A DNA stretch of 64,000 nt from Siphonodentalium dalli (GCA_032622095.1 CP136067.1:98072707-98136706); one strand, 5' to 3'. Shown: positions 24,290 to 37,775, counted from the stretch's first letter. Notes: generated by a model not told the origin, from the sequence alone. Program-made: numbers and translations.

Positions 24290-25840
24290 TTGGGTATATT
24301 GACTGTATCGATGCACCAGCAACTGAATTACCAACTGTATATGAGATTCTGACCTGGGCATTAATTGTTAAAGACAAGTTGAAACTTTGAAGCATTGTTT
24401 GTGTATTTGATCAAGCCATCTACGCCAAGGCAAAGGAACTGAAGTGGAAATTCTCTGAACGTTTTTCTGGCATTGTCATCATGATTGGGGAACTTTTCGC
24501 ATGCATATAATATTCCTCGGTATCATTGGGAAAAGATTTTTGCGATGCCGGTTTGCGTGATGTTTTGGTTCAGAGTGGTGTTCTAGCAGAAGAGTCAGTC
24601 GATCGTGCTTTAAGTGGCAAAAAATACAATCGAGCCGTTCGAGCTCTTAAACCGATGCTAGAAGCGTTACATCGAAACCTCATTTCCAAGGCTCATGAGA
24701 AAATTAGTAAACATCAAGAAGGAGTTGTGCTGTTCGATAAGGCAAAAGTTGACCTGTGCCATTTGTCAGACAACTTGAATGAGGAGACATTTACCAAAGT
24801 AAAGGGGAACTCTGTCATTAAAGAAGTATTTGCCATACTGGACAAATATAAAAATGAAGACATTTCTGGAGACCTGGTTCACTTCTGGAAGAGTTACATG
24901 GAAATGGTAGAGCTTCTCCTAAACACGATTGTTTCTGTGCGCAAAGGATTGTGACTTTTATATCTTGATTGTGTGTGGAAAATAATACCATGGACAATTG
25001 CATATGGCGATTTTAATTATTCCCGATATTTGACGTCTTACCTTGGGGAGATGACCAATTTGCGTTCAACTCATGCTGGTATATACCACGAATTTATCAA
25101 AGGTAATTTTACTATTCAATTAAATAATAAGAGTTTTGGACGAAATGAACCAGACAAAATGATCGAGAATGCAATCAACCGTGATACTAAAACAGGGTAC
25201 AACATGGTTCAGCACGCATCACAATGTTTTACAACGATGGGTACTGAACGCAACTCACAGGGCCTCACTTAGACGATGTCTACATGATTCTATGAATTAT
25301 GACTGTCCTGAAAATATTTATCATGATCTATCTCAATCACGTATAAAGAATGACGATTCTGATGTCTCTCAGATTATGGATGTCTAAACTCAACTTTCAT
25401 TGACCCGTTTTCTGAGATGGATTAGTTAGTATATCCACCGGAATGTGTGCAACTAAACAGCTATTATCTCATTGGGACAGAAGCGTAAGGACAAAATGCA
25501 ATGAATCACTTTGTAAGTGAACGACTTAGCGATGTTTCAGAGGATCATGATCAGGTTAACTTCTTTGAACCCATCAAAAATCTTAAACTGGGAACGTTTA
25601 CTACATTGAAAAAATCAGTAAACATAAACGTCAAAGGAAAAGTTGTATCTATGAAATCAGATAGGAATCTTTTCGGCAGAATTTCTCTAATCAGCCAGAG
25701 TCGCAATTTGGATCTTCGGAATGTTCCATTACCCGCTTGGACCATATCCATGGGCTTTGGCTGGTCCTTATGGTGAATTAAAGAAAACAAATAATTCTAT
25801 GTTTACTCAAATTCAGATAAGGTTTTGAACAGCAAACATG
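24290..25840 (+). pseudogene. Decayed member of an uncharacterised multicopy invertebrate gene family
   Basis: Conceptual translation gives an ordered series of blocks that I recognise from large families of uncharacterised predicted proteins in cnidarian and mollusc genomes. In order they are: DAPATELPTVYEIL (24310), FDQAIYAKAKELKWK, GKDFCDAGLRDVLVQSGVLA (24529), KKYNRAVRALKPMLEALHR, FWKSYMEMVELLL, IPWTIAYGDFNYSRYL (about 24985), FGRNEPDKMIENAINRDTKT, RWVLNATHRASLRRCL, and FFEPIKNLKLGTF...DRNLFGRI (25560 onward). After a final frame change comes a YPLGPYPWALAGPYGEL tail (about 25728). The copy is broken by in-frame stops near 24388, 24508 and 24952 and by frame changes near 25190 and 25725. 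Function of the family is unknown to me. The multicopy nature suggests a mobile or amplified element gene. The family match is from memory of conserved blocks, not a search. Confidence 0.65.
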
Positions 25841-26510
25841 AGTAACAAGTATTTGCGAACAAAACTGTTAAGATCAGTTCTTGTCCCATCATCCTGCAAG
25901 CAGTCTAAACAAAATAGAGTTACTTTTCGTGGATCGTTTTGCTTTCATATCATTCGACAAAAGAACTTCCTGCTATTTAGAGACAAACTTATTTACATAG
26001 GCAATAAGTTGCACCCCAAATAGAACTTTATTATGACAGCTATTGCGATTAGCCAATCAGCGTCGATAAATAGTGCCGGCATATGAACCTATATTAGGTC
26101 AGTGACCCCATTAGAAATCAATATTAGGTGCTTTTCCACCATTTTGTTTTCAGAAACTCTGTCGCCTCGGGAATATGTTTGGTGTATTTTGGCGCCAAGA
26201 AAGGGGATATCTGTCGGAAATCATTTTCTGCGAATTTAAAGACATGGCACCATGTACCAAAACCTACATGCGATTTATTTGAGGAATTCTAAAGACTCAT
26301 AAATTAACTATCAAACTCACCAAGTTGTCCTACTTCTGGTAATTAGCGAATTGATTCAATGCGTTGACGTTCAACGCACATGGCGCGTCACTGTGGCGTT
26401 ACATAAGTTAATGGCCATAGACGACACATTTAACTTACCAAATTACAATAAATTACAGTGTCGATAATTAAAGTGATATGCTGGATTTTGTCCACTGACA
26501 TAATAAATAC

Positions 26511-26655
26511 GTTACGGGACGCTTAGTGGTCGGATATGGTGTCATGTGAGGCTCATCGAGCGAGATCAATATTAGGCTCGGGCTACGGCCTCGCCTAATA
26601 TTGATCTCACTTGGCCTCACGTGACACCATATCCGACCACTAAGCGTCCCGTAAC
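26511..26655. repeat. Snap-back hairpin 2 (stem ~65 bp, 15-nt apex)
   Basis: Left arm 26511-26577 pairs with 26593-26655 with few mismatches and a short indel. The stem holds 'gttacgggacgcttagtggt' and 'gagatcaatattaggc'. The apex is tcgggctacggcctc. The stem is unrelated to hairpins 1, 3, 4 and 5. Confidence 0.85.
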
Positions 26656-26745
26656 TTATAGTAGTTCCCGTGTTTGTGTTTCATATTACCCAGCAAAAGG
26701 GGAACATCATTCTCGAAGTGGATATATATGTTACACGGCTTGTTT

Positions 26746-26848
26746 CGGGGGATACGGTGTAGTATGCCCCAATTGACTCTCATATTCCCCTCGCCTCTCG
26801 CCTCGGGGGATTCGAGCCTCAACCGGGGCATACCAGACCGTATCCCCC
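26746..26848. repeat. Snap-back hairpin 3 (imperfect stem ~45 bp)
   Basis: Left arm 26746-26790 (gggggatacggt..gtatgcccc) pairs with 26805-26848 with several mismatches. The apex read on the minus strand is GAGGCGAGAGGCGA between CCCC and GGGG. It lies only 91 bases from hairpin 2. Confidence 0.75.
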
Positions 26849-27869
26849 AATAATACAGTAAAGCATTGTGCAACACATTTCATAAATGAATGCGACCATA
26901 ATGCGCATATCATAGCACATAGCATATTCACTGCACGAAAAACTGAATTTACAAATATTTAATTCAGCCTAATTGCATGTACAATACTGGAAGTACAATA
27001 ATAAAGATATCAATACAATCGTGTCTGGAGAGTCTCCATTGGCACAATAGCAGATTGTGTCTCCTCTGTAAAATCTTACGACTTCTTTGACATTATTAAT
27101 TGTTTCCACATTATTTATCATTCAAAGAGCGCAATGCAATGCAAAAATATCTTGTTATGCGTATAAAGTTCAACCGTGGCTAGAGAGATTCTGTTAGTGG
27201 TGTCCAGCTTCCCGTAGAACATATTATCCCCCAGTATTCCAGACTAATCCATGCATCGGGATTCGGTCCCGACTCATCCCGTAAGTTTGATAGTTATTTC
27301 CCAGTGAATCATATTCCAGTTTACTTATGCCAAGCGATCACCGTGCTATATTTTTGTATTAATTGAAAGTTTTTTGTTTTTTTATTGAAATAACCAACAA
27401 TGTTGATTAGTGACACGACATACAAGAAAATTCTTCCTGGTTTCTATATTATCTGGAATAGAGAGAAATTGAGCGAGACAAAATCGAAAGAAGGCGATGA
27501 ACAGAGAAAGTTACAGATAGTGAATGGAGTGATGTATATGAGCCATTGCTCTTATAGTGGAGTCGCTTTACTCACAGTAACAGAAGAATCGTTCACTTCC
27601 GGATTAAAGCACCAAACTTCGCACATATATTTGTCCACTATATCCCTGATCATAATCCAGCTGGTTCCAGCTTTCGGTTAAGTGGAACCCGTTAATTTCA
27701 ATATGGCGCCCAACATGGCCGCCGTTTTTCAAAAGGGTCACTAAGTCAGTTTGATGCAAATTATAGTGAGACAATAGTGTCATATGTATATAAATGTATA
27801 CATTTTTGGGAAGATAAGATAAAATGCCACCATTATATGGTAAAATTGAAACTCACCGTCCAAGATGGC

Positions 27870-28600
27870 CGCCAAAATGGTAGCTAGAAGTGGAAAAATT
27901 TATTTTTTTCCTCTAATATCTTTAAGATCAGTTTATGATGTTTGGTACTGGTTGAGAATTGTGACTTTATGTTGTATTGGTCATGTTAAATGACCATTTG
28001 AGCAAATGAAATATACCACTCATGGAGTCAGAAACCCTTCTGATCCCTCAAAAATTCGATTTTACAGAAAGCGGTATAAAATTTTAGCAAAAATCACCAT
28101 TGGGATTTCTAGTCATATTTCATTTAAAACTTTTTGTGAAGCATGTCATTTCTTATCCATATTCCAACCCATTAGTACCAAAATTGTCACTCAAAATGGC
28201 TGCAAAAATGGCGGCCAAAATTGCAGCCGGAAGTGGAAAATTGTATTGTTTTCTCTAATATCTTTAAGATCAGTGTATGGTGTTTGGTACTGGTTGAGAA
28301 TTGTGACTTTATGTTGTATTTTTCATGTTAACTGACCATTGGAGCAATGAAATATGCCATTCATGGAGTCACAAACCCTTCTGATCCCTCAGAAATTCGA
28401 TTTTACAGAAAGCGGTAAAACATTTACCAAAAATCACCGTTGTGATTTCTAGTCATATTTCATCAAGAAATGGGCAGAACTGTGCAATTTTAGTGAAACA
28501 TTCCATTATTTGTGCATATTCCAACTCATTAGTACCAAATTGTCACTTTGGCTCAAAATGGCTGCAAAAATGGCGGCAAAAATGTGGGAAATGGTAAATT
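27870..28600 (+). repeat. Tandem duplication with 342-bp period
   Basis: 'ctctaatatctttaagatca' occurs at 27911 and 28253, each time followed by 'gtttggtactggttgagaat', 'tgtgactttatgttgtatt', 'tcatggagtca' and 'aacccttctgatccctca'. The two units differ by substitutions and small indels. 'aaaatggcggc(c/a)aaaat' style text at the unit edges is low-complexity. The apparent frame at 28006-28335 is internal to the repeat. Confidence 0.8.
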
Positions 28601-29039
28601 TTGCCCCATGCAACCACATACAAATTGTGGTTGGTGACAAAAATTGAATATTCTGTCTTATATAGATTGAATACTAACATTTCTGATGCATCTAACAAGT
28701 TGATTTTTCACATATATCCCAAACATTATTATCTGCTTTTCCGAAAAGGTAGAACATTATGACCTACTTGAGTACTTGGTTATTAAACATGTTACTTAAT
28801 CAAGTGAAAACCATAGGTTCTATTCTGGTTGTCCCAGCACCTTATGAGGCATGACAAATTCATTTTAAAGGATGCAGTATGGAATTTTGCCAAAAAACTT
28901 CTTTAGAGATTCGGACCATGTTTCTGAACGGAAATGGGCATGCAGAACTTCGAAACTGAGCTGAGCGGGACCAATATATGTGGCTACTCTCACAAACTAG
29001 CGCTAAAATATATCAACATTGATCAACTTAATAAATGAT

Positions 29040-30330
29040 GTTTGTAAAAATGGTAGTCATGGAGTGACTTTGTGGTCACAGGTGATGTGAATAGGTATAC
29101 ATGAAGTATAATCACGAATGGTGTGACTAGATATACAAGGAATGTCTATATGATGATGGGTGTGGTGTTCATGGTGAGATGCAGGTATCCAAGGAGTGCT
29201 AATTCGTGAGGTGAATAGGTATGTGGAGTGGCCGTATGGGTATTGCAGTGGTGTATGGGTATAGCAAGAGCAGCTACATGGTCATATGGTCAAGGTCAAT
29301 GACATGGTCATATGTGTGTTGTTTATGTTTATATGGAGTGACTTTATGATCATGTGTGGACTATACAGCTATACATTGGGTGGCTTTATGTTCATGGATG
29401 GGTGTATATGTATACATGTGTTGTTGTAAGATCATGGGTGGATAAATAAGGAGTGGTTGTGTGATGGGTATAATAATTATAGGTGTACATGGAACGGCTG
29501 TATGGTCATTATTGTTGAAGTGTATATGCATACATGTATAGATTGATGGTCATTGGCGAGCGTGTTGGTATATATGAAGTGTCATTGTGATCATATGTGT
29601 ATATGGTACGTGTGTGCATCTTTGCTGTTGGTGTATTGCCATTAGGGGGTATATATGTATACATGGGGTCGCTGTATGATCATGGATCGGATGTACGGGT
29701 ATACAGCGAATGGTTAAATTGTCATACGTGATGTGTATACGCAAGTCTGGAGTATACAAATGGCCGTGTGGTATTGGTGTACCCATTCAATGCTGAGGTG
29801 TTTTTTATATATATGGAATGACTCTATGGCCATGTGTGGGTGTATATGTATATCTTGAGTGGCTATATGCCATGTATGTGGCAAATAAGTATGAGGAAGA
29901 TACCATATGGCCAATGGTGAGGTGGTGTACAGGTACTGGTATGTCTTGAAGGGTTGTATGGCAATTAGTGAGGTTTATACGTACAACTGGGGTGACTCTA
30001 TGGTCATGAATGGCGTGTATATGTATATCATGAGTGGCTATATGGTCATGTGTGTGGTCAATATATACACAGGGAGTGACCGTATGGCCAATGGTGAGGT
30101 GGTGTGCAGGGTATTGGTATGTCTTGAAAGTTGCATGGCCACTGATGGGGTGTATATGTATACTTGGAGTGACCTTATAGGCATGGGTGGGGTGTATATC
30201 TTTAGTGGATATATGACCATCGGTGTGGCCAATATGTGTTTATGGAGTAACCATATGCCAATGGTGATGTGAATTGTTAAACAATGATTGACTATATGAC
30301 CACGAATGTGGTTATGAGTATACAGCGAGT
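29040..30330. repeat. Long degenerate minisatellite
   Basis: About 1.3 kb of imperfect units of roughly 40-60 bases. They are built from 'gtgtatatgtatacatggag', 'tggctatatggtcatgtgtg' and 'ggtgaggtggtgt' blocks. It produces long open frames on both strands (for example 29907-30272 plus, 30038-30421 minus), whose Tyr/Met- or His/Ile-rich translations follow from the repeat, not from selection. Confidence 0.8.
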
Positions 30331-30479
30331 GGCCCGTAGTACAAGCCCGGAACACAACATAATAAGGCAACTGGAGTCCATGCAAGCACAAAATATAGGA
30401 CACTAAATCACAACCATTCAAAACTCAAATTAATGTATATATCAACACACAAAACTCACAAAAGAAAACAAGGCAAGTA

Positions 30480-31370
30480 GTCTTCATCGCCGATCCGTCT
30501 CAAATTTGGTATGTAGGGCTAATTTTATCTCGGGAACAATGTGGGCGGGTCCAATTTCACGTGCGATCGTATCCTTGACCTTGACCTCGCTCATATACGC
30601 TCATATAGGCATGTTTCTGGACCAATCGACCGCTGCATATTCTGCCCAGACGTAGGCGATCACAAAGAAATCCCTAAATAGCCCGGACGAAGTCGGGCAG
30701 TCCATGTCCTTGACCTCGACCTATCCGACTCAAATTTGGTATGTAGGCCTACTTTGTTCACGGGAACAATATGGGCGGGTCCAGTTTCACGTGCGACCGT
30801 GTCATTGACCTTGACCTCGCTCATATACGTTCATTTAGGCATGTTTCTGGACCGATCGAACAATAGTTTGTCCAGACGTTGTATATTCTGCCCAGACCAA
30901 GGCAATCACAAAGAAATCCCTAAATAGCCCCGGACGAAATCGGGTACCTCAGCTATTCTATAATAAATTTTGGAACTTCTGTCTGTATGTATGTGTGTAT
31001 GTGTCTTAGTGACTCGAAAACTGCTCGATCGATTCGACTCAAATTTGGTATGTAGGCATACCTTAATCCTGGAACAATATTGTATGGGCGGGTCCAATTT
31101 CACGTTCGATCGTGTCGGCCTTTACCTCGCTCATGTACGCTCATATAGGCATGTTTCTGGACCTCGACCTATCCGACTCAAATTAGGTATGTAGGCCTAC
31201 TTTGACCATGGAAATAATATGGGAGGGTCCAATTTCACGTGCGACCGTGTCCTTGACCCTGACATTGACATCGGTCACATAAGCTCATATAGGCATGTTT
31301 CTGGACCGATCGAACAAAGAAATCCCTAAATAGCCCGGACGAAGTCGGGCACATTAGCTAGTTTGATATA
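30480..31370 (+). repeat. Cluster of four partial copies of the 'gcccggacgaagtcgggc' repeat
   Basis: Copies share 'actcaaatttggtatgtagg', 'gggaacaatatgggcgggtc', 'tgaccttgacctcgctcata' and 'aggcatgtttctggacc', and end in 'ccctaaatagcccggacgaa'. Copies start near 30500, 30722, 30965 and 31165. The one at 20015-20280 is in the opposite orientation. This looks like a SINE-type or LINE-tail family that inserts into itself. Confidence 0.75.
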
Positions 31371-34300
31371 TTTGGATACAAGTTTGGTTGCTTTTGACAC
31401 TCATCTGATGGCATATAGGACTATTGGCTATGAATTATATTCGATATGAGAAGATTTAGTTACAATGTAAATCAATGAAAATATTTTGATTTTTGATTTT
31501 CGATCGCCAATTTTTTCGATGCCATGGAAACAATCTTGTAAACTTCAGTGAACATTGCCAAATTTTACTAATGCCGGTCGGCATTTTGTCCCTATTTTGG
31601 ATATTGATCCCCTCGTTTCTGCTAAAATGGGCACTAATGGTTCATAGGTGTCATCTTATTAGTATTCAGTATGCAGTACACTGGTGAGTTCAACTCCCTT
31701 CTGGGCATTAAAATAATAATTGATTTTTCTTCGAAATTGTGTTTTAAATCTATTTTAATGTGATGGACACTGAAGGGCCAAATTCTCGTGATATGGCTCA
31801 TAATTATCAGATATCGATTTAGCATGGCATATTTTTTTTTCTTAAAAAATGGAAACTATCTGGTGAAATGTAGCGAAATTTGCTAAATTTGACCACTTCC
31901 GGACACCATTTTGTCCTCCATTTTGGATTTTGTAATGACAACAATATTTTATTTTTTTTGCATGTTTCTGCCAACTGTATAACATAAATTTAATTTTCAT
32001 TTATATTTATATTCCACAAGGAACTAATTATCTGACAATAACAATAAAGCCATACATATAAATAGGACTTTTTTCAAAGAACTCTAGAAAATTATCCCCA
32101 AAGCGGATTTTGAAAATATTGTTTCCCCGATTCTGCCCGATAAAATTAAACAAACAATTACATATTATATTGTTTCCATTATTTTATCGCTTATATGAGA
32201 ACTATGAAATGCCACGAGTTACTGCGCCGTTGATTCTGAATAAGAACCATGCATATCTGAGCTTCAGGGCTTCTACAACAACATTCCGACACACTTGTCA
32301 GGTAAACTTGACAGCGTGTGAACATACGGGGTCCATAACATTTTATTGTTTCCTAATTTTCTACACCATTTTTAATGAATTCGCCGGGTATTTTTTTTCA
32401 CCAATGATGACATTGGAGATAATATTAAGAAAACATATCATCTTTGCGTACGGCAGTGCAAATAAAACTATTTTTCGGTTTTGGTTGGGTACGTTAATTC
32501 AACCCCACCATCCCCTTCTTAACACAGGTCTCCATAACAAAAAGTTACCCCACCCCCAATAATACTTACTCCTATAGAATTAAGTATTATTGGGGTAGGG
32601 TCAATTTTTGTTTTAGAAACATGTGCTGCTTAAATGAAAACTCCATGAAATTTCGTTGCTTAAATGAGTTTTTATGACCAGCGATAGCAAAGTAACTATC
32701 GTTTCAGAAATTGTGTATTTTTTATCAGTGATGACTGATAACTATTAATATGAAAATCAGCTTTGTACTCGAAAGTGCATATATAAGTAATTTTGGGGGT
32801 TTTGGGGGTACTTTCAAAAAAACCCTTCTCAAATGAAAACGCCAGAAAATTTAGTTTCAGAAATTGTGTATTGTTGATCAGTGATTGCTGGAGCACTATT
32901 AATATAAAAATCAGCTTTGTACTCAAAAGTTCCAATAGAAGCAATTTTTAGGGGTTTTGTGGGGTCTCTGGCCCCTAAACGCCAGGAATGCGGAATTTAA
33001 TAAATTGGATATCTTTGAACGTTCCTGGGGTGCGACAAATCTGGGCATCAAACCTTTCGTACGCGATTGTGCAAATAGAAACCAGCAGGCTCCCTGATTA
33101 CACTTCTTGTCGGCACATCCCTGATATTAAGGATGTTCAAGCCTGAGACAACGTGAGTTGGAAAAACTATTTAAATTGTGCATATGCAAAACAGGGATGT
33201 AACTACATGCGGTGGGGGTGTCGACCCCACCCACCACCACTTATGTTCAAACTTTTCAATAACATAAATTACAAAATCAGTTGAATATGTTTTAGGCAAA
33301 TACTGTTTGAGATTTAATAATTTAATTTCCCAACCAATATCAGAGTACAATATTTCGTTTTTTTTTTATAAAGACTATTGTAAAATTGAACGACTAACCG
33401 TTGGAATTCAAACTCAGGAAGTGCAAATGAAAATTATTAAAGTTTGGAAAGCGGATTGGTCGAAATTCCCCCTCCACCAAGGAAGAATTTTCTTACCTCT
33501 TTCCTGAAATAGGTCACCCACTTTCTCGAGCTAAAGATGTCCAATCCGATTTGCCACCAAATGGTGAGAACAAGCATAAACGCTGTTTAATGTGTATCAT
33601 AAATGGCCAATGAAACCATACACGCACTTTGTCGTATAGATCATCCACTCGGCCAAAATTCAAAACCTGGTAAAACATAAATACTCGATATCATTATTTG
33701 CTGGATTAACATTCCAATGAATATAAACTTACCACCGGTTCTTGTATGTTATAAACAGTTTTATTATCACATCACATTACGTAAGCCACCCGTGCGCATG
33801 GTGTATGACAATTCTGAACTTTTTGGAGATAATAACACCGAAGTCTATGAAGCACATCTACCTTGGTGCACCAGCATCAATGTAGCACTTGCTCCGAAGT
33901 CCATGAAACCAAATTTGAAGAGCACACACACCTATGTCGGCGATATAAGTATACTTCTGTTTTATATAATTGTACTCACAGTAGCAAGACTGGTCCACTT
34001 CAAATACATCAACACTTGAGACATTTATTACCTAGAACGTCGACAGTTTTGTTTCAAAAGACAAAAGTTTCGTGTGTTTAAGTAAACTTTGTTCGATTAA
34101 CGTTAGTTTAGTGCGATTAGCATGCACTTAAATTCAGTTACTATGTTTAGAGTAAAGCGTCAACCATCCGTGTAACTGAATTACAAGAGCAATAGGACTT
34201 ATTTTCAACTTAAATGGCGCTCCGTGTGATAAATTATAAACACGTGTCGATATGTCAACATTTTTGTTACCGTACACCGGATTTGTTGTATCCACAATAT

Positions 34301-35170
34301 ATCGGAAGCCGGATACAGGGGGTGTAGTTTATGATAGTTGACAGTTTTGCTTGAAATTCAATAGTCACTGACGAGAGTGAGCAGTAATTAACGAATGTTG
34401 AGAACATTTGACCAATTGGTTGATTGAGAGTATATGGGTACACTAGCTGAAACAGGCTCCCATCGGGAGCCTTTATTCAGCGTCGGAAGGGCCTGTGGTC
34501 GTGCACAGAGGGGCATTTATGCGTTAGGGCCTTGTGAAGCGCACATAACAGACAGACCTACTCTAAGATAGTAAGTGAGAACACATCTATAAAGAGCGTA
34601 TATCTGGTGCTGTAATAGCCCCACAGTGAGCGTATTTGTTTGGGGGGGGTGTTATTTATTTAAATTTTATTTATTTAAATTTCTTTTAATCAATATCTTT
34701 TGAAAAACTACCGTTATAACCCCAAGTCAAGACACCAAATTTGGTTGAATCGGTCCAGGGGTCTGGGGTCTGATTCTACTATGTTACGCCTAAGGCGTAT
34801 GGCATCGGTGTCATCAGCACGCGCTCGGGTCCTTCCATCTCATGAATGCATCGAGACCATGCAGTAGTAACTACTAAAAATAATGTTATGAAAGATTAAC
34901 CCTTTCTATACTAAATGGATTCTCTCACACGGTCATAAAAGTACACATTGGAGCGGTTTATTATTCATTTGGAGGTGTGTTGAGGTAATAACAATAGGAG
35001 TGACACATGCGAAAAGATAATGGAAATGCAGAAGTATTCATACTCGTTGGTGGGAAAAGTTCAGATAATATTGTCGATTGCCTGAACTTATTATCTGAAC
35101 ATTTACTACGGTAAACTACTCATCAATGATTGTTTGGCATAGAAAGGGTTAATAAACACGTGCATATTAT
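31371..35170. other. AT-rich DNA with minor repeats, no supported gene
   Basis: Two diverged copies of a block built on 'cagaaattgtgtattnttnatcagtgat' and 'aaaatcagctttgtactc' lie at 32705-32780 and 32862-32925. A short hairpin (ggctcccatcgggagcc) lies near 34447-34463. A second (gttcagataat..attatctgaac) spans 35058-35100. The open frame at 33717-34019 has no recognised domain and no splice support. Confidence 0.4.
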
Positions 35171-35173
35171 TAG

Positions 35174-35310
35174 TTATCTTCTGCAACATCTGGGGTACAT
35201 GGAGATGTAATACCTGGATGTCGATTTTGAACCCCGAGGCGGAGCCGAGGGGTTCAAAAAGAGACATCCAGGTATTAAATCTCCATGTACCCCACGATGT
35301 TGCTGGAGAT
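35174..35310. repeat. Snap-back hairpin 4 (stem ~60 bp)
   Basis: Left arm 35174-35235 and right arm 35249-35310 pair with scattered mismatches. The stem contains 'ggggtacatggaga' and 'tacctggatgtc'. The apex with closing pairs is CCCGAGGCGGAGCCGAGGG (35233-35251). This 19-mer recurs exactly, reverse-complemented, at the apex of hairpin 5. Confidence 0.85.
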
Positions 35311-37095
35311 AAAGATTTTGTCCCCACAACAATAACCATGTCTCCTTAATTTAAGTGTGTTTTTCATAGGTTATCCGATTAATTAACACCAATAAGAATA
35401 ATTCAGTAGCTGACCTAAGGACTCGGCGTCAGGTGACGTCAAATTCGGCGTGCGAGAGCAACGTCACGATTGGTGGAAACTGCCAGTTCAAGGGTCATTC
35501 ATATACCCCGATGTTTCACGTGCTCATATACCCCCGATGTTTGGCGCACGTTCTCTTATACCCCGCTGTCAAGGGTGACGGGGGACATGGTGATTTAAAC
35601 GTGGCGTTGTAGCCAATCAGATTGCTTGTTACAACCGAATGTGGGGACAACATAATTTATCCAAACCCCCCCCCCCCCCCCACTGCCTCTATTGCTTATG
35701 CATAAAGCCTGCCCAATAAACGTTACGTTTGTTACGTCAAAATAGCTTTATTAGGTCAACGTAGCTGTATTATGTTAGTTCTACTTTCATGGCGTAATCG
35801 AATATGCAAATTGCGCAGGTAACTAGGGACGTCAACCGACATGAATGAAGTCATTGTGATTTTGGGACGTTTTTTATCGTCCATAATTCACGTCAATTGA
35901 TACAAAATTCGTAATCTGATAGGCCCTATGTGTTTTCGCTCTAAAACATCTACAAACCATAAGCTAAAAGCCAGCTTAGAATAACTATTAAAAAAATTCC
36001 AACGAACTATTTCTTCTATTCTGCACTCCGGTTTTTCCACGTCATGAATGGTAATTTGTTTGCTTGACCTAATAAATATAAGGCCGTCATCGAAGTAACG
36101 AATGTAAAACTGGGTAAAATGACAGATTTACCTCACAAAATGCAATTTTTGTACGATGGATAAATACAAAATGTAGCCAATGTTGTCGCTAAAACTGTTT
36201 ACGTCCGCTCGGGGGATTTGACATCTATAGGACTCGGCAGAGCCTTGCCCAATGAATGCTCGAATCCCCTTATATGGGGACAAACCGTTTAAGCGACGAC
36301 ACTAGCAACATATTCTATATTAATGAACATGGGAATCATATACTTCCAATTTACTAATACTAACCCACTTGAGCAAACACACTTGAAATTTTGTAAGGGT
36401 ATACTCAGGTTGAATAAAAAGGCCCCAAATCATGTTTCGAGGGATGAACTGGGTCGATATCACATAGCAATTAATGCTATCGTATAAATATCTAAATAAA
36501 CTGCGTGCAGTAAAATCAATAACATTAATGCATCTTTCGGGGAATCTCTCATGTCTACTCAATCAACTTGGGACGCACAATTAGTCAAAAGTGGTATCGA
36601 ATATATCACAATATAATACAAAAATAAGAGTGACAACAAACTAATAATTGAAAGTTAAAATCAGAATATATAAATAAGTTCAAAAAGGGCATTTTCGACG
36701 ACGACAGACCAGGTGGTGCTAATAAACTGCGAACTTGACAATTATGACATAGAATCGTACCTGAGACAAGTTCGATCGTCAGGGCAAGAGATATGTTCAC
36801 CCGACTACGTGTTAGCAATAATATTTTAGCTACAGAAAAGGGTTGACACACGCAACCCAAAACGCCATTAAAATAAAACATTTGTCACATGTGTGATGAA
36901 CATAAAGTTGAAACGGAAAAAAACATTTTATTATAGAATGCAGTGCGTACGCTGACTCTAGAAAAGACTTGTTTGATATTGCTCAAAATTATAGCATAAA
37001 TTTCAATAAACATGAGTGCAAGATGATGATAAGTTCATCTTCATAATGAAAAACGTGGACAAACAAATAATCAATCCGTGTGCAACATGATCCGG
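35311..37095. other. No gene; a poly-C run and a possible sixth degenerate hairpin
   Basis: A poly-C run lies near 35667. Between about 36182 and 36299 an imperfect inverted pair (gtcgctaaaactgttta versus taaacggtt..gtcgtcgctt) surrounds 'aggactcggcagagccttg'. This may be a decayed relative of the snap-back hairpins. Confidence 0.35.
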
Positions 37096-37775
37096 TTATT
37101 GGCTGCGGACACACGTACCACAGTAGCGATGGCATAGTAGGTGTGACAATTTATTATGGTGGAGTTTGGTGGCAATTGGTCCGTCATAATTATGTGCCAT
37201 AGCTAGCCATGTCGCCCGCTGATTTTCCGCACAATGAGTCGACTGGACCAATTAACTATTGCTTTTCACCAAGATTGATCTCTACTCATACGTTTTGCTA
37301 AATTGTATTCACTACGATATATATCATTGCACGATAGATCGTCCAGAATTGTGTTTGACCGTGGCATGGTGGCAATTCCTCATTGACTCACATATCATTA
37401 TTGTGGTACGTTTTTATATGATCTCAATGTATGCATGTTTGTCTACTTATATTAATTTCATTAGTAAGAACAATCATGGCTGTTGAGATGGGTTATTCGT
37501 TAAGTTATCAAGTGGACTTGTGTGTTAGCTTGCAAAATATAACACTGCGTGTTGAGTAAAGATCAACATCGACAAGACATTCAGGTAGACACATCTTTGA
37601 GAGATCGACCGTCGCTGGTAGAGCTTGGTAGACTCATTGTGCGAATTTGCAGAGGGCGACATGGCTTGCTGTGGCATATTAATTATGACAACCAATTGTC
37701 ACCAAACTCCACCATAATAAATTGTCACACCTACTATGCCATCGCTACTGTGGTACGTGTGTCCGCAGCCATTCT
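37096..37775. mobile_element. MITE with ~85-125 bp terminal inverted repeats
   Basis: The left end (ggctgcggacacacgtacca ... gtggagtttggtggcaattgg) is repeated reverse-complemented at 37692-37775. Weaker pairing extends inward to the 'gccatgtcgc' blocks near 37207 and 37660. Total about 680 bp, no transposase. Confidence 0.75.

Noticed and set aside
29550-30421. Tyr/Met-rich and His/Ile-rich proteins on both strands
   Set aside because: They lie in the degenerate minisatellite; openness on both strands follows from the repeat composition.
33717-34019. 100-residue ATG frame
   Set aside because: No recognised domain and no splice signals or neighbours that would support it; composition is like surrounding DNA.
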